Assembly (NCBI GenBank): GCA_965662685.1
Contig: CBFIIQ010000044.1
Location: 1 to 24,388 of the forward strand
Direction of reading: 5' to 3'
Length of the DNA: 24,388 bases
From: Eutrophocola sp965662685
GTDB lineage: Bacteria > Pseudomonadota > Gammaproteobacteria > Pseudomonadales > Pseudohongiellaceae
The notes beneath the pieces were generated by a model, which saw only the letters and a program-made list of their open reading frames with translations, did no database searches and was not told the origin of the DNA. Of the stretch, positions 14,178-22,054 are shown piece by piece. Position 1 is the stretch's first letter. Every line of letters starts with the position of its first letter. The position numbers were made by a program, and so were the translations under genes.

Positions 14178-14909
14178 ATGAAACTCAAATTTCCATTATT
14201 TTCCTTGCTTGCCATACTGGCATTCTCCACTGTAAATGCACAGTCATTAACCGGCAGCACCGTCCCGACCAGTGAGGGTGATCTGGTTATCCACCCGGTC
14301 TCCCATGCTTCATTTGTCATGAGCTGGAATGGCAAAGCCATTTATGTGGACCCGGTAGGGGGAGTAGGCGCCTATGACGGACTGCCGCGCGCCGACATGA
14401 TTTTGATTACCGATATTCATGCCGATCATCTTGATGGCAATACCCTGCAGGGCGTAATCGGCAATGCTGAAATTCTGGCGCCCGGTGCGGTGGTTTCGCA
14501 GCTGCCTGCAGGCCTGGTCGAACGTGCTGTGTCCTTATCCAACGGTTCCATCGCCGAGCGTTTTGGCATTACGGTAAAGGCGATTCCCATGTACAACCTT
14601 ACTGAAGATCGTCTGCAGTTCCATGAGAAGGGCAGGGGTAATGGCTATGTGGTCAGCATGGGTGGCGTGAATGTCTATATAAGTGGCGACACGGAAGATA
14701 TTCCGGAAATGCGTGCCCTGGAAGATATCGATGTGGCTTTCATTTGTTTCAATCTGCCTTACACCATGACCGAAGGTCAGGCGGCGGCTGCGGTTAATGC
14801 ATTCCGTCCCGCTATTGTCTATCCCTACCACTACCGCGGCAGCGATGTTGCCCTGTTCACCGAGCTTGTGGATGACGGCATAGAAGTAAGGGTTGGAGAC
14901 TGGTATTAA
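14178..14909 (+). CDS. Secreted metallo-beta-lactamase-fold hydrolase (UlaG-like)
   Basis: This 243-residue protein has a signal peptide (1-21, cleavage after VNA before QS). It is followed by a compact metallo-beta-lactamase fold. Metal ligands would come from DIHADHLD (79-86), in which Asp replaces the first His of the classical HxHxDH motif. Others are SGDTED (169-174, Asp171) and YPYHYRG (215-221, His218). The DIHxDH form recurs in exported UlaG-like families from marine and environmental bacteria. The substrate is unknown. The protein probably acts in the periplasm. It is divergent from rnr and precedes the tRNA promoter. The ATG follows GGGGTAG, a plausible ribosome binding site. Confidence 0.87.
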   Translation: MKLKFPLFSLLAILAFSTVNAQSLTGSTVPTSEGDLVIHPVSHASFVMSWNGKAIYVDPVGGVGAYDGLPRADMILITDIHADHLDGNTLQGVIGNAEILAPGAVVSQLPAGLVERAVSLSNGSIAERFGITVKAIPMYNLTEDRLQFHEKGRGNGYVVSMGGVNVYISGDTEDIPEMRALEDIDVAFICFNLPYTMTEGQAAAAVNAFRPAIVYPYHYRGSDVALFTELVDDGIEVRVGDWY

Positions 14910-14934
14910 AGGGTTTTATTGACCAAAAGTCAGA

Positions 14935-14963
14935 TTGACAGGGGCGTGCTGGATGGGTAAAGT
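14935..14963 (+). promoter_or_regulatory. Promoter of tRNA-Leu
   Basis: TTGACA (14935-14940), a 17-base spacer and TAAAGT (14958-14963) make a near-consensus sigma-70 promoter. The GC-rich GCGCTCC that follows is the usual stable-RNA discriminator. Predicted start near 14970, about 30 bases before the mature tRNA. Confidence 0.85.
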
Positions 14964-15000
14964 GCGCTCCTCGTGCCGCAAGGCGCAGTCCACATCTAAG

Positions 15001-15087
15001 GCCCAGGTGGTGGAATTGGTAGACACGCTAGCTTCAGGTGCTAGTGCTCGCAAGGGCGTGGAGGTTCAAGTCCTCTCCTGGGCACCA
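15001..15087 (+). tRNA. tRNA-Leu(CAG)
   Basis: This is an 87-base class II tRNA with an encoded CCA. The acceptor arms are GCCCAGG and CCTGGGC. The D arm contains the usual GGTAGAC. The anticodon stem CTAGC/GCTAG encloses loop TTCAGGT, so the anticodon is CAG and it reads CUG leucine codons. The long variable arm TGCTCGCAAGGGCG and the T arm GAGGTTCAAGTCCTC are intact. The encoded CCA and long variable arm agree with a bacterial tRNA-Leu. Confidence 0.98.
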
Positions 15088-15487
15088 CATATCCTTTAAA
15101 GAGCAGCATAATCCGAAAAGTCACAAGCTCTTTTCAATTTACAACCCGTTGCCCTGGAAACGCAGTTTCCTGAATCACCGATAGTTAAGTAGCAGCACCA
15201 GGTTATCAGTCGTAATATCCTGGCAGGCAACCCTGCATGCCACAGAGGACTAATCCAGCTCGCTGATAAAGCGCTCGCGTTGCGCTTGCCATGAAGCTGC
15301 GCTTCATAATGCGGCAAGCTCCACCCTCTCCTGGACTGGGAAACTTTCCAGATTATTTGCCGGCAATTGAAATTTTAAAAGTTCAGGGCAGTCCCGGGTT
15401 AAATCAATTGAAAACGTGGTCTGTCCCTTTTTTTCCCGTTAACTATCAAGCACTCTGACCTCTTGATTTCTTATTGGCCAGATTTTA
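15088..15487. other. Gene-free stretch after tRNA-Leu
   Basis: About 400 bases separate the tRNA and the DCC-family gene. I see no convincing gene. A 73-codon minus-strand frame (15096-15317) lacks family features. One hairpin-prone segment is at 15285-15318 (CTTGCC and ATGAAG pairing with CTTCAT and GGCAAG, with a bulge). No integrase, attachment-site duplication of the tRNA 3' end or good terminator was found. Confidence 0.6.
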
Positions 15488-15820
15488 TTAATTACGGCGG
15501 GCACGCAGTTTCAACCAGGTTTCATAAGCCAAAGCAGCAAACGGACGAATTAGTGGCCAGGCAAGTACGCGCCACAGACGCCGAAAAGGGGTGTGATGCC
15601 AGGCCCGGATATTGGCATCCAGACCAGTCAGCCACTCGCCATCGGCAGTGCGCAGATGCAGCCTTGACAGCAGGGCTTCCCTATCAGGAACGGCATTGTC
15701 CTCATCCATCTGGTGAATATCCACCAGGCATAGATTATTGTTACTGTGGCGCCCGATTTTTCCGATTTCGGCACGACAAAGAGGGCAGGCGCCGTCGTAA
15801 TATAACGTGTCCTTATCCAT
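15488..15820 (-). CDS. DCC-family (DUF393) thiol-disulfide oxidoreductase-like protein
   Basis: A 110-residue protein begins with the DCC signature DGACPLCRAEI (residues 10-20, with YY before it). This is a thioredoxin-like CxxC-type active site after an Asp. The rest, including WLTGLDANIRAWHHTPFRRLWR and the hydrophobic VLAWPLIRPFAALAYETWLKL, matches the usual DUF393 layout. Members are predicted redox proteins; no specific substrate is known. There is no signal peptide. No good ribosome binding site precedes the ATG. It stands alone, with non-coding stretches on both sides. Confidence 0.88.
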   Translation of the reverse strand: MDKDTLYYDGACPLCRAEIGKIGRHSNNNLCLVDIHQMDEDNAVPDREALLSRLHLRTADGEWLTGLDANIRAWHHTPFRRLWRVLAWPLIRPFAALAYETWLKLRARRN

Positions 15821-16138
15821 ACAATAATTTACGTATGCCGATATTCATTGGACCAATAAGCTGACTTGCCGTTGTCGAGTGACATTGAACATGTGTTATT
15901 TCTGGCATGAAAAAAGCGTATCCAACTCGCCAGTAATAGACCTAATAAGATCGACTAATTCAAAATCTGTCAATGTTGGGTCCATCCCTTTATTTCCAAT
16001 ATTAGTTTGCTTGAATAATGACGCTGACAAATAACAGTGACATATCGACAACTCGACAGAAAAGCTTATGTCCACTTTGGCTCGTTATCAGTCTATTGTT
16101 GCGTTCGCTATCGGCTGCGAAGCAGACGTTCAAAGTAG
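15821..16138. other. Gene-free stretch upstream of the DCC gene
   Basis: About 320 bases, AT-rich, without a plausible reading frame. Near 16104-16121 TTCGC pairs with GCGAA. The block from about 16070 to 16135 has the feel of a dispersed non-coding repeat seen in gammaproteobacterial genomes, but only one copy lies here, so this cannot be supported. The promoter of the DCC gene should be in this stretch, but no clear one was found. Confidence 0.5.
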
Positions 16139-16363
16139 TTAATTTTTACGCTGATCCCAATTAGGTTGCCTGGCTGCCTGGGAACTGTCTTCATCAGCTT
16201 TAGAAGCCTCGATAGGCTCCTGGCTAAGCTCCTGGGTCCCTAACAGGAACTTCGAGTCCCTCTCCACAGCATTAACCTCATCCCAAAGAACGACTTCTTC
16301 GCTTAACAGGCTCAGCCGTCGCTCCTGGAGTGCCTCTATCTCTTGTTCTAATTTGGTTTTCAT
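16139..16363 (-). CDS. Small hypothetical coiled-coil protein
   Basis: I do not recognise this 74-residue protein. Residues 1-36 (starting MKTKLEQEIEALQERR) form a likely amphipathic helix or short coiled coil with heptad-spaced Leu. The second half is polar and rich in Glu, Ser, Gln and Asp, and probably disordered. It has no signal peptide or membrane segment. It lies 34 bases downstream of the DTW-domain gene on the same strand and is likely co-transcribed. The ribosome binding site is weak (AGAATAG). The codon pattern and helix periodicity favour a real gene, but it could be a chance frame. Confidence 0.5.
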   Translation of the reverse strand: MKTKLEQEIEALQERRLSLLSEEVVLWDEVNAVERDSKFLLGTQELSQEPIEASKADEDSSQAARQPNWDQRKN

Positions 16364-16397
16364 AGGCTATTCTGGTCTGTACTGCTGCTGATATGCC

Positions 16398-17027
16398 TTA
16401 ATTACAAGGCAATGGATTCTCTCCACTTATAAAAGCAAGTTGCTGTTCAATCATCCAGTCCATTACATCCATTAGTTGTGAATAATTTGCCGGGGCTGCC
16501 TCGATGCTATTCAACACTTCGACAATCGCTTCCAGGGTTGAATAAAAATCAGGCTGCGCGGCCTTGCGAATTCGGTAACGCGGTTGCTGGCTGGGCTTGA
16601 AGCTGTAACGCGGCAAAGACTGCAGGAAGGGCGAGCCCAGCAGTATCGCCTTGCTCTTGCGCCAGGTGCCATCAATGAATACCAATGGCCGCGGCGGTTG
16701 GTCTGCCAATTGGCTGATGTCCTCGCTATCAGCACCGGGATAAATAAGCACAGCGTTTTTCCAACGTGCTGACTGCACCGGATCTGGTGTAAAGGGCGTG
16801 TTGTCTCTGGCTTCAGAAACATTGATGCTGCTTAAAGATAATTCCGCAATTCGTGATGTGCCAATGGCATGACGGGATTCGCGTGAATGTTGCACTATTT
16901 CAACAGGCCAGTGATTGTCCTGGCGCCTGATCAGATGGCAGTAACATACTGAAATCGGTTTTCTGCAATTATTACAGAGGTTTCTTGTTCCGCTAGTTAC
17001 CAATTGAGTGCAGCTCCGGAAGGACAT
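16398..17027 (-). CDS. DTW-domain tRNA-uridine aminocarboxypropyltransferase
   Basis: The 209 residues carry the DTW domain: zinc-type cysteines Cys18, Cys21, Cys28 and Cys30 (CNNCRKPISVCYC), the HSRESRHAIGTSR block (48-59), IYPG (95-98) and the name-giving DGTW at 119-122 followed by RKSKAIL. Characterised members (E. coli TapT/YfiP, human DTWD1/2) transfer the 3-amino-3-carboxypropyl group of S-adenosylmethionine to a tRNA uridine, forming acp3U. Which uridine this member modifies cannot be told. The start has no strong ribosome binding site. An ATG a few bases upstream is followed at once by TAA, so it is not an option. Confidence 0.85.
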   Translation of the reverse strand: MSFRSCTQLVTSGTRNLCNNCRKPISVCYCHLIRRQDNHWPVEIVQHSRESRHAIGTSRIAELSLSSINVSEARDNTPFTPDPVQSARWKNAVLIYPGADSEDISQLADQPPRPLVFIDGTWRKSKAILLGSPFLQSLPRYSFKPSQQPRYRIRKAAQPDFYSTLEAIVEVLNSIEAAPANYSQLMDVMDWMIEQQLAFISGENPLPCN

Positions 17028-17175
17028 TACATGGTGCTCTGATGAGCAAAGACTAACAGATTGATGGAATCCATATAAACCGGAAATTGATAATGCCAGC
17101 TTCTGCCCGGCACCGTGGTGACCCGAATATAGCCAGTGAATTTGTTAAAGGGCTCTAAAGAAATTTGCCATCCCC

Positions 17176-17184
17176 TGCTATAAT
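17176..17184 (+). promoter_or_regulatory. Extended -10 promoter upstream of the opgB-like gene
   Basis: TGCTATAAT is a perfect extended -10 (TGn followed by TATAAT) about 60 bases upstream of the start codon. No good -35 hexamer exists at 16-18 bases, as is usual for extended -10 promoters. Confidence 0.6.
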
Positions 17185-17243
17185 GGCGCCTTTAATAATT
17201 CACCACCTTTGGAAAATCAGCACTAAATGCCCGCCTAGGAACT

Positions 17244-19646
17244 ATGCAGAATTTCTCCCTTGCTCAAACCATCAAGAGATATGCCGCAGATCTGATCATG
17301 GTTTTGCTGTTGCTGACCGTCGCGGGTGGCTGGTATTTCAATCTTTTTCATAACGAAATCTGGTTCCTTCGTGCCGGTTTCTTTCTTGGCTTGTCTCTGA
17401 TCCTGATCTGGCGCCTGTGTGTGCATATTCAGCAACTATGGGTGCGCGGGGTCGTTGCGGTGATTCTGGTGGAGCTGCTGTCGGTCTATGCAGCTGCACG
17501 TCTGGTGTCTTTTTATTACCAGGGTGAAAGTTTCAACGAGGAATTCTTTTTCCACTTCAGTTCACAAACCATGGGCTTTGCGCTCGGCGCTTTTCCCGGG
17601 TTTGTCACGCTGTTCTTTATCTATGTGCTGGTCATAGGCGTTTGTGCCTGGCTAAGTGTCTATGCCATGAAAGGACGGGCCTTTGATAATCGCACGGTGT
17701 TGATTTTGCCTGGATTGGCGCTGGTGTTGGCGATGGATCCCGATCTGTTTCGGCTGGCTAATCTGAGTATGCAGGATGCCAATATCAATCGCGGGCTGCA
17801 GTTATCGACTATCGACTTTGACGCCACCGGGCTGAATCGTAATGCCATCTACAAGATGAGCGACGATATTATTGCTGGCAAGAATGTGGTGATGATTTAT
17901 CTGGAAGGCATGGAGCGCATATATTCCGAAGAAGAGATCTATCCGGATCTGACGCCTTTCCTCAATTCCCTGAAAGGCAATGCGCTGCAATTTGAAAACA
18001 TGCACCAGACCAGCGGCACCACTTTTACTGTGGCCGGAATTTTGTCCTCACAATGCGGGACTCCCTTGCTGTTTCCCAGCGGCCCCGGGGGTAACGATGT
18101 GCTCAAGAACGGTTTCCTTCAGGAAGCCTTTTGCTTTGGCGATATTCTCAATGCCGCAGGCTACCGCAATGTTTTCATGGGCGGAGCCTCCACCCGCTTT
18201 GCCGGTAAGGGTACTTTTCTGTCTGCCCATGGCTATGGGGAAGTACTGGGTCTGGAAGAACTGAAGCCACTCATGGATGAACCGGACTACCTGAACAACT
18301 GGGGGCTTTATGATGACAATCTGCTGGAGCTGGCCAAGGACAAGTTTGATGGTTTGGCGGCGAATCCGGATCAGCCATTTAATTTAACCGTCCTGACCGT
18401 AGACACCCATCCACCTGACGGCACCGTGTCAAAAAGCTGCACGCCGTACCCGGCCATCGATAATAATATTTTTCATGCCGTGCATTGCACCGATCAGTTA
18501 GTCGAGAAATTTATCACCCATATTCAGCAAAGCCCGGCCTGGGACAATACCGTGGTGCTGATGATGAGCGACCACCTGCACATGCGTAATACCGGCATGG
18601 ATTATTATCCTGAAAACTATGACCGCAGACTGTTTGTCAACATACTCAATAGCGGTATTACTGATGTCGTGGAAACGCCTGGCACCCATATGGATGTAGC
18701 GCCCACCTTGCTGAAGCTGATGGGCGTGCAGCACCGACAGGATTTCCTGGCAGGTGCCGACCTACTGGCCCCGGAAACCGCGAATCGGCCGGATCCGGCG
18801 GTAAGAGGCTCTCGCAATGTGGCTATTCGCTATATTAATACCAGCCTGTTGTCGCGCATTGAAGTCGGCTTGTGCGAAGTAAGCCCCCTGTACAATTTTG
18901 CTGACAGAACCCTGCGCGTAGCAGGTCGTGAAATTGAGTTGAGCATGGGCGGCAGACCGATGAATCTGCGCAATCTTGGTACCAGCCATGCCCTGATGAC
19001 ACTGGTAGACAAGGAAGGCAAGGTCGGTCTTACCTTTCCGGTGAATCTCGACAACCTGGCCTACGTGATGTACCAGTTTCGTGACAGCAATTTTCTGCTA
19101 CTGACGCCGCCGGAGGCGATTCGAAACCTGGATTCCCGGGTCGAGTCCTATCAGGGGCTGGGCCTTTTATTCGGTAACCTGGAAAACTCCTTTGATGTGT
19201 TGCAGACAGATATCTCGCTGGATGCAGGCTTTGAGGTTAATGCCGATTGTGGCGACCTGTTGTCAAAAGCGGGGCAACTGGGCGAGCTGGAAAGTGTGGA
19301 GACGCTGGGTCAGATTTGTAATTACACCGTGCCCGAAGGTACCAAATGGCTGGGAAGTGAAGGCCGTATACGTCTGGGTAGCGTGGCCTATGCCAACCAG
19401 CGCTATCAGGCCGAGCTCATGCGCGACAGCCGGGGCTGGTACGCGGTGACGAATCTGATCCCCATACCCATGGCGGATGCGCAAATGTCCCAGACCCTGT
19501 GTCATGCCTATTATGGCAACCAGGAAATTCTGATTCCAGGCATCATGACCGAAGACGGCCCTTCCAGCATGACGCTCAATAAAATTTTGGGCGTTACCCT
19601 GACCTTTGAGCTGGGTACTGTGACGCCTTTGCCTGAGCAGGATTAA
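17244..19646 (+). CDS. opgB: Phosphoglycerol transferase, OpgB/MdoB-like (LTA-synthase/sulfatase fold)
   Basis: In E. coli OpgB moves phosphoglycerol from phosphatidylglycerol onto periplasmic glucans. This 800-residue protein has about five N-terminal membrane segments (within 1-165). An extracytoplasmic alkaline-phosphatase-type domain follows. It aligns by eye with OpgB over MIYLEGMERIY (217-227), PDLTPFLNSLKG, SGTTFTVAGILSSQCGTPLL (257-276), FAGKGTFLSAHGYG, LTVDTHPPDG (384-393) and MMSDHLHM (440-447). Likely metal ligands are Glu221 and the Asp-His pair at 443-444, with Thr262 (or a neighbour) as nucleophile. A C-terminal region of about 280 residues follows, as in OpgB (763 residues in E. 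coli). TAGGA precedes the ATG. The glucan synthesis genes opgG and opgH are not in the window. Confidence 0.85.
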   Translation: MQNFSLAQTIKRYAADLIMVLLLLTVAGGWYFNLFHNEIWFLRAGFFLGLSLILIWRLCVHIQQLWVRGVVAVILVELLSVYAAARLVSFYYQGESFNEEFFFHFSSQTMGFALGAFPGFVTLFFIYVLVIGVCAWLSVYAMKGRAFDNRTVLILPGLALVLAMDPDLFRLANLSMQDANINRGLQLSTIDFDATGLNRNAIYKMSDDIIAGKNVVMIYLEGMERIYSEEEIYPDLTPFLNSLKGNALQFENMHQTSGTTFTVAGILSSQCGTPLLFPSGPGGNDVLKNGFLQEAFCFGDILNAAGYRNVFMGGASTRFAGKGTFLSAHGYGEVLGLEELKPLMDEPDYLNNWGLYDDNLLELAKDKFDGLAANPDQPFNLTVLTVDTHPPDGTVSKSCTPYPAIDNNIFHAVHCTDQLVEKFITHIQQSPAWDNTVVLMMSDHLHMRNTGMDYYPENYDRRLFVNILNSGITDVVETPGTHMDVAPTLLKLMGVQHRQDFLAGADLLAPETANRPDPAVRGSRNVAIRYINTSLLSRIEVGLCEVSPLYNFADRTLRVAGREIELSMGGRPMNLRNLGTSHALMTLVDKEGKVGLTFPVNLDNLAYVMYQFRDSNFLLLTPPEAIRNLDSRVESYQGLGLLFGNLENSFDVLQTDISLDAGFEVNADCGDLLSKAGQLGELESVETLGQICNYTVPEGTKWLGSEGRIRLGSVAYANQRYQAELMRDSRGWYAVTNLIPIPMADAQMSQTLCHAYYGNQEILIPGIMTEDGPSSMTLNKILGVTLTFELGTVTPLPEQD

Positions 19647-19766
19647 GGCTGCGCAAGACCAGGTCCGTGCACAATCAAACCCGGGGAAAATCAGTGTTTG
19701 CTTTTAACGACAAATATCCCTAAATTTTCCAATCATCTTACAGGAAGAAATACCGGGGGGCTGGCA

Positions 19767-21644
19767 ATGCAAGACTTCAGCAACACCACATCACCATGTG
19801 GTAAAAAAACATCAGTATTATCCAGGGCCATGGCGAGCACAAAAGCCGTCAGCCTGGTCTTTGCCTTGCTGCCTCTGGCCGCCACGGCCCAGACCCAGTT
19901 ACTGTGGGGCGATCTGCATCTGCACACCAATCTGTCCACGGATTCCTATGCCACCCAGAACAAGGGCGTGGGCCCCAATGATGCCTACCGCTTTGCCAAG
20001 GGCATTCCCATTTATCACCCCAATCTGGACACCAAGGTGCAGATCGACCGGCCGCTGGATTTTCTCGCTATTACCGATCACGCCATCAACCTGGGCATCG
20101 ATGTCATGTCCCTCAATGCTCATCCTTTATTACAGGCTACTGAACGCGGCAGGGCGCTGATCGCGGCAACCCGGGGCGATGCCGAACAGTGGCCAGGCTT
20201 TATGCGTTATCGCGCCCCGGACGGAAATCGCGAAGCCTTGATGGAAGAAGTGTTTTCCCCGGCAATGCGCGCCGCCGGTTGGCGTATGCAGGTGGATGCT
20301 GCTACCAGTCATTATGAGCCCGGCAAGTTCACCACCTTCTATGCCTGGGAATGGACCGCGTTGATCCCCAGTAACAACGGCATTCGAAATCTGCATCGCA
20401 ATGTCATCAGTAATGCCAGCAGTGCGGAAGAAGCCACTCAATTTGTGCCCTTCAGTAATGCCGACTCTCTTGACCCGGAAGATCTGTTTGCCTTTCTGCG
20501 TAGTACTTCTGATCGGACTGGCACGGACTTTGTCGCCATTCCCCATAACTCGAATATTTCCGGTGGCCTGATGTTTTCTGAAAATGATGCCGATGGCCGA
20601 CCCATCACTGCGCAATACGCGCGCGAACGCATGCGCTGGGAACTGCTGATGGAAATCACCCAGGTGAAGGGCACCTCGGAAACCAATCCGAAACTGTCAC
20701 CCAATGATGAATTCGCCAACTTTGAAATTCGTGAAAAGCTGCTTACCGGTCAGGTGGTTCCGCCTACCGCAGGCGATTATGCCCGCGGCGGTCTGCTGCG
20801 CGGCATGGCCATTGAGCAGGACATCGGCGAGAACCCCTTCAAGTTTGGTTTTGTTGGCGCCTCCGATGGCCACATTGGCATGTCCTCGGTAGAGGAAGCC
20901 AACTTTCTTGGCAAGATCGGCACCGATGCCAGGCTCAGCGTGCGTGCTGAATCCCAGGCCAATAATCTGGTGTTTCCGGCCTGGGACATGTCAGCGTCCG
21001 GACTGACCGGCGTATGGGCCGAAGAGAATAGCCGTGAGTCCATCTATGGGGCCTTCAAGCGCAAGGAAGTCTATGGCACTACTGGTCCGCGCATCAGTCT
21101 GCGCGTCTTCGCTGGTTTCAACTTCAACAACCGCGATGCCCGTGCCAATGACATTGCCGCCGTGGGTTACCGTAAAGGGGTCCCCATGGGCAGTGACATC
21201 ACCGCCGCGCCGCGTAACCGTGCACCCTCATTATTGATTCATGCGGCCAAGGATGAAGTGGGCGCCAATCTGGATCGCGTGCAGGTGATCAAGGGCTGGA
21301 TCGATGCCGACGGCAACACTCAGGAAAAAGTCTACGACGTGGCCTGGTCCGATGACCGCGAGATGAATGCCGATGGCAAGTTGCCGCCGGTGGGCAATAC
21401 AGTGGATGTCACCACCACCCATTACACCAACAGCATCGGCGCCGCTCAGCTCGCCACTGTATGGGAAGATCCCGATTTCGAGGCGGATCTGAACGCCTTC
21501 TATTATGTGCGCGTACTTGAAATTCCGACGCCAAGACATTCGCTGTTTGATGCATTGGCGCTGGAGCTCACGGCAGAAGATACCGGCTGGCCTGCCACTA
21601 TCCAGGAGCGCGCGTATTCGAGCCCGATCTGGTATACGCCTTAA
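19767..21644 (+). CDS. Exported DUF3604 protein
   Basis: This 625-residue protein matches DUF3604, an uncharacterised family with PHP/amidohydrolase-like metal motifs. Visible are GDLHLHTNLSTDSY (48-61), FLAITDHA (99-106), AIPHNSNISGG and GFVGASDGHIGMSS, whose His and Asp residues are probable metal ligands. A signal peptide is present (hydrophobic core about 27-41, ending ATAQ). The ATG at 19767 follows a G-run; an ATG at 19830 would give a shorter, more canonical signal peptide (MASTKAVSLVFALLPLAA) and is a real alternative. A TTG at 19698 is less likely. It follows the opgB-like gene by 120 bases on the same strand. The substrate is unknown. Confidence 0.88.
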   Translation: MQDFSNTTSPCGKKTSVLSRAMASTKAVSLVFALLPLAATAQTQLLWGDLHLHTNLSTDSYATQNKGVGPNDAYRFAKGIPIYHPNLDTKVQIDRPLDFLAITDHAINLGIDVMSLNAHPLLQATERGRALIAATRGDAEQWPGFMRYRAPDGNREALMEEVFSPAMRAAGWRMQVDAATSHYEPGKFTTFYAWEWTALIPSNNGIRNLHRNVISNASSAEEATQFVPFSNADSLDPEDLFAFLRSTSDRTGTDFVAIPHNSNISGGLMFSENDADGRPITAQYARERMRWELLMEITQVKGTSETNPKLSPNDEFANFEIREKLLTGQVVPPTAGDYARGGLLRGMAIEQDIGENPFKFGFVGASDGHIGMSSVEEANFLGKIGTDARLSVRAESQANNLVFPAWDMSASGLTGVWAEENSRESIYGAFKRKEVYGTTGPRISLRVFAGFNFNNRDARANDIAAVGYRKGVPMGSDITAAPRNRAPSLLIHAAKDEVGANLDRVQVIKGWIDADGNTQEKVYDVAWSDDREMNADGKLPPVGNTVDVTTTHYTNSIGAAQLATVWEDPDFEADLNAFYYVRVLEIPTPRHSLFDALALELTAEDTGWPATIQERAYSSPIWYTP

Positions 21645-21648
21645 GCCG

Positions 21649-21677
21649 TAGGTCGGATAAGCGCAGCGCCATCCAAC
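21649..21677. repeat. REP element, copy d
   Basis: GTAGGTCGGATAAGCGC pairs with GCGCCATCCAAC across a single A; one base differs from the ATCCGAC arm. It begins 5 bases after the DUF3604 stop codon and opens the REP-bearing tandem duplication. Confidence 0.85.
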
Positions 21678-21769
21678 AAGATGATGCGAAAACGGTTCCG
21701 TAATAACCTTCAGGCAAAAACCAACATTTAATGAGAAGGCTGGGTTACCAATATACTTTGCAGGATAAA

Positions 21770-21798
21770 CAGGTCGGATAAGCGAAGCGCCATCCGAC
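21770..21798. repeat. REP element, copy e
   Basis: AGGTCGGATAAGCG pairs with CGCCATCCGAC around a short loop. It is the middle REP of the tandem duplication and has perfect GTCGGAT/ATCCGAC outer arms. Confidence 0.88.
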
Positions 21799-21893
21799 GA
21801 GGATAATGCAAAAACGGTTCCGAAAAAAACCTTCAGGCAAAAACCAGCATTTAGTGGGAAGGCTGAATTACCAATATACTTCCCAGGATAAAC

Positions 21894-21928
21894 AGCTCGG
21901 ATAAGGCCGACTAGGCCGCCATCCGACA
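21894..21928. repeat. REP element, copy f
   Basis: GCTCGGATAAGGCC pairs with GGCCGCCATCCGAC; the first arm has C for the usual T-adjacent G. Its inner GGCC/GGCC arms match the copies at 3305 and 8086 rather than the GCGC arms of the two preceding copies, so the third REP of the cluster is of a different subtype. Confidence 0.85.
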
Positions 21929-22054
21929 GGTCACAGCGCAAATTTCTGTCCCCCCACAGGGCTGTTATCACCGCTGAACTTGTTATAGGCTTTAGCCTTT
22001 TCCGTCCCACTCTCTCGTGCGGAATTAATACATAAAAATAATGCGGAAAGCGCC

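Larger units (their letters stand above)
21649..21928. repeat. Tandem duplication of about 122 bases with embedded REPs
   Basis: REP cores recur at 21651, 21772 and 21895, spaced 121 and 123 bases. The spacers are near copies of each other: both hold AAAACGGTTCCG, then ACCTTCAGGCAAAAACCA, CATTTA, GAAGGCTG, TTACCAATATACTT and CAGGATAAAC. The order is REP-spacer-REP-spacer-REP. The minus-strand frame running through it (21231-22073) is a by-product and not a gene. Confidence 0.92.

Noticed and set aside
15001..15087. tRNA-Leu as an integration site for a mobile island
   Set aside because: No integrase gene and no second copy of the tRNA 3' end in the window.
15096..15317. 73-codon minus-strand frame beside tRNA-Leu
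   Set aside because: Odd composition with scattered Cys and Trp, no family similarity and no ribosome binding site.
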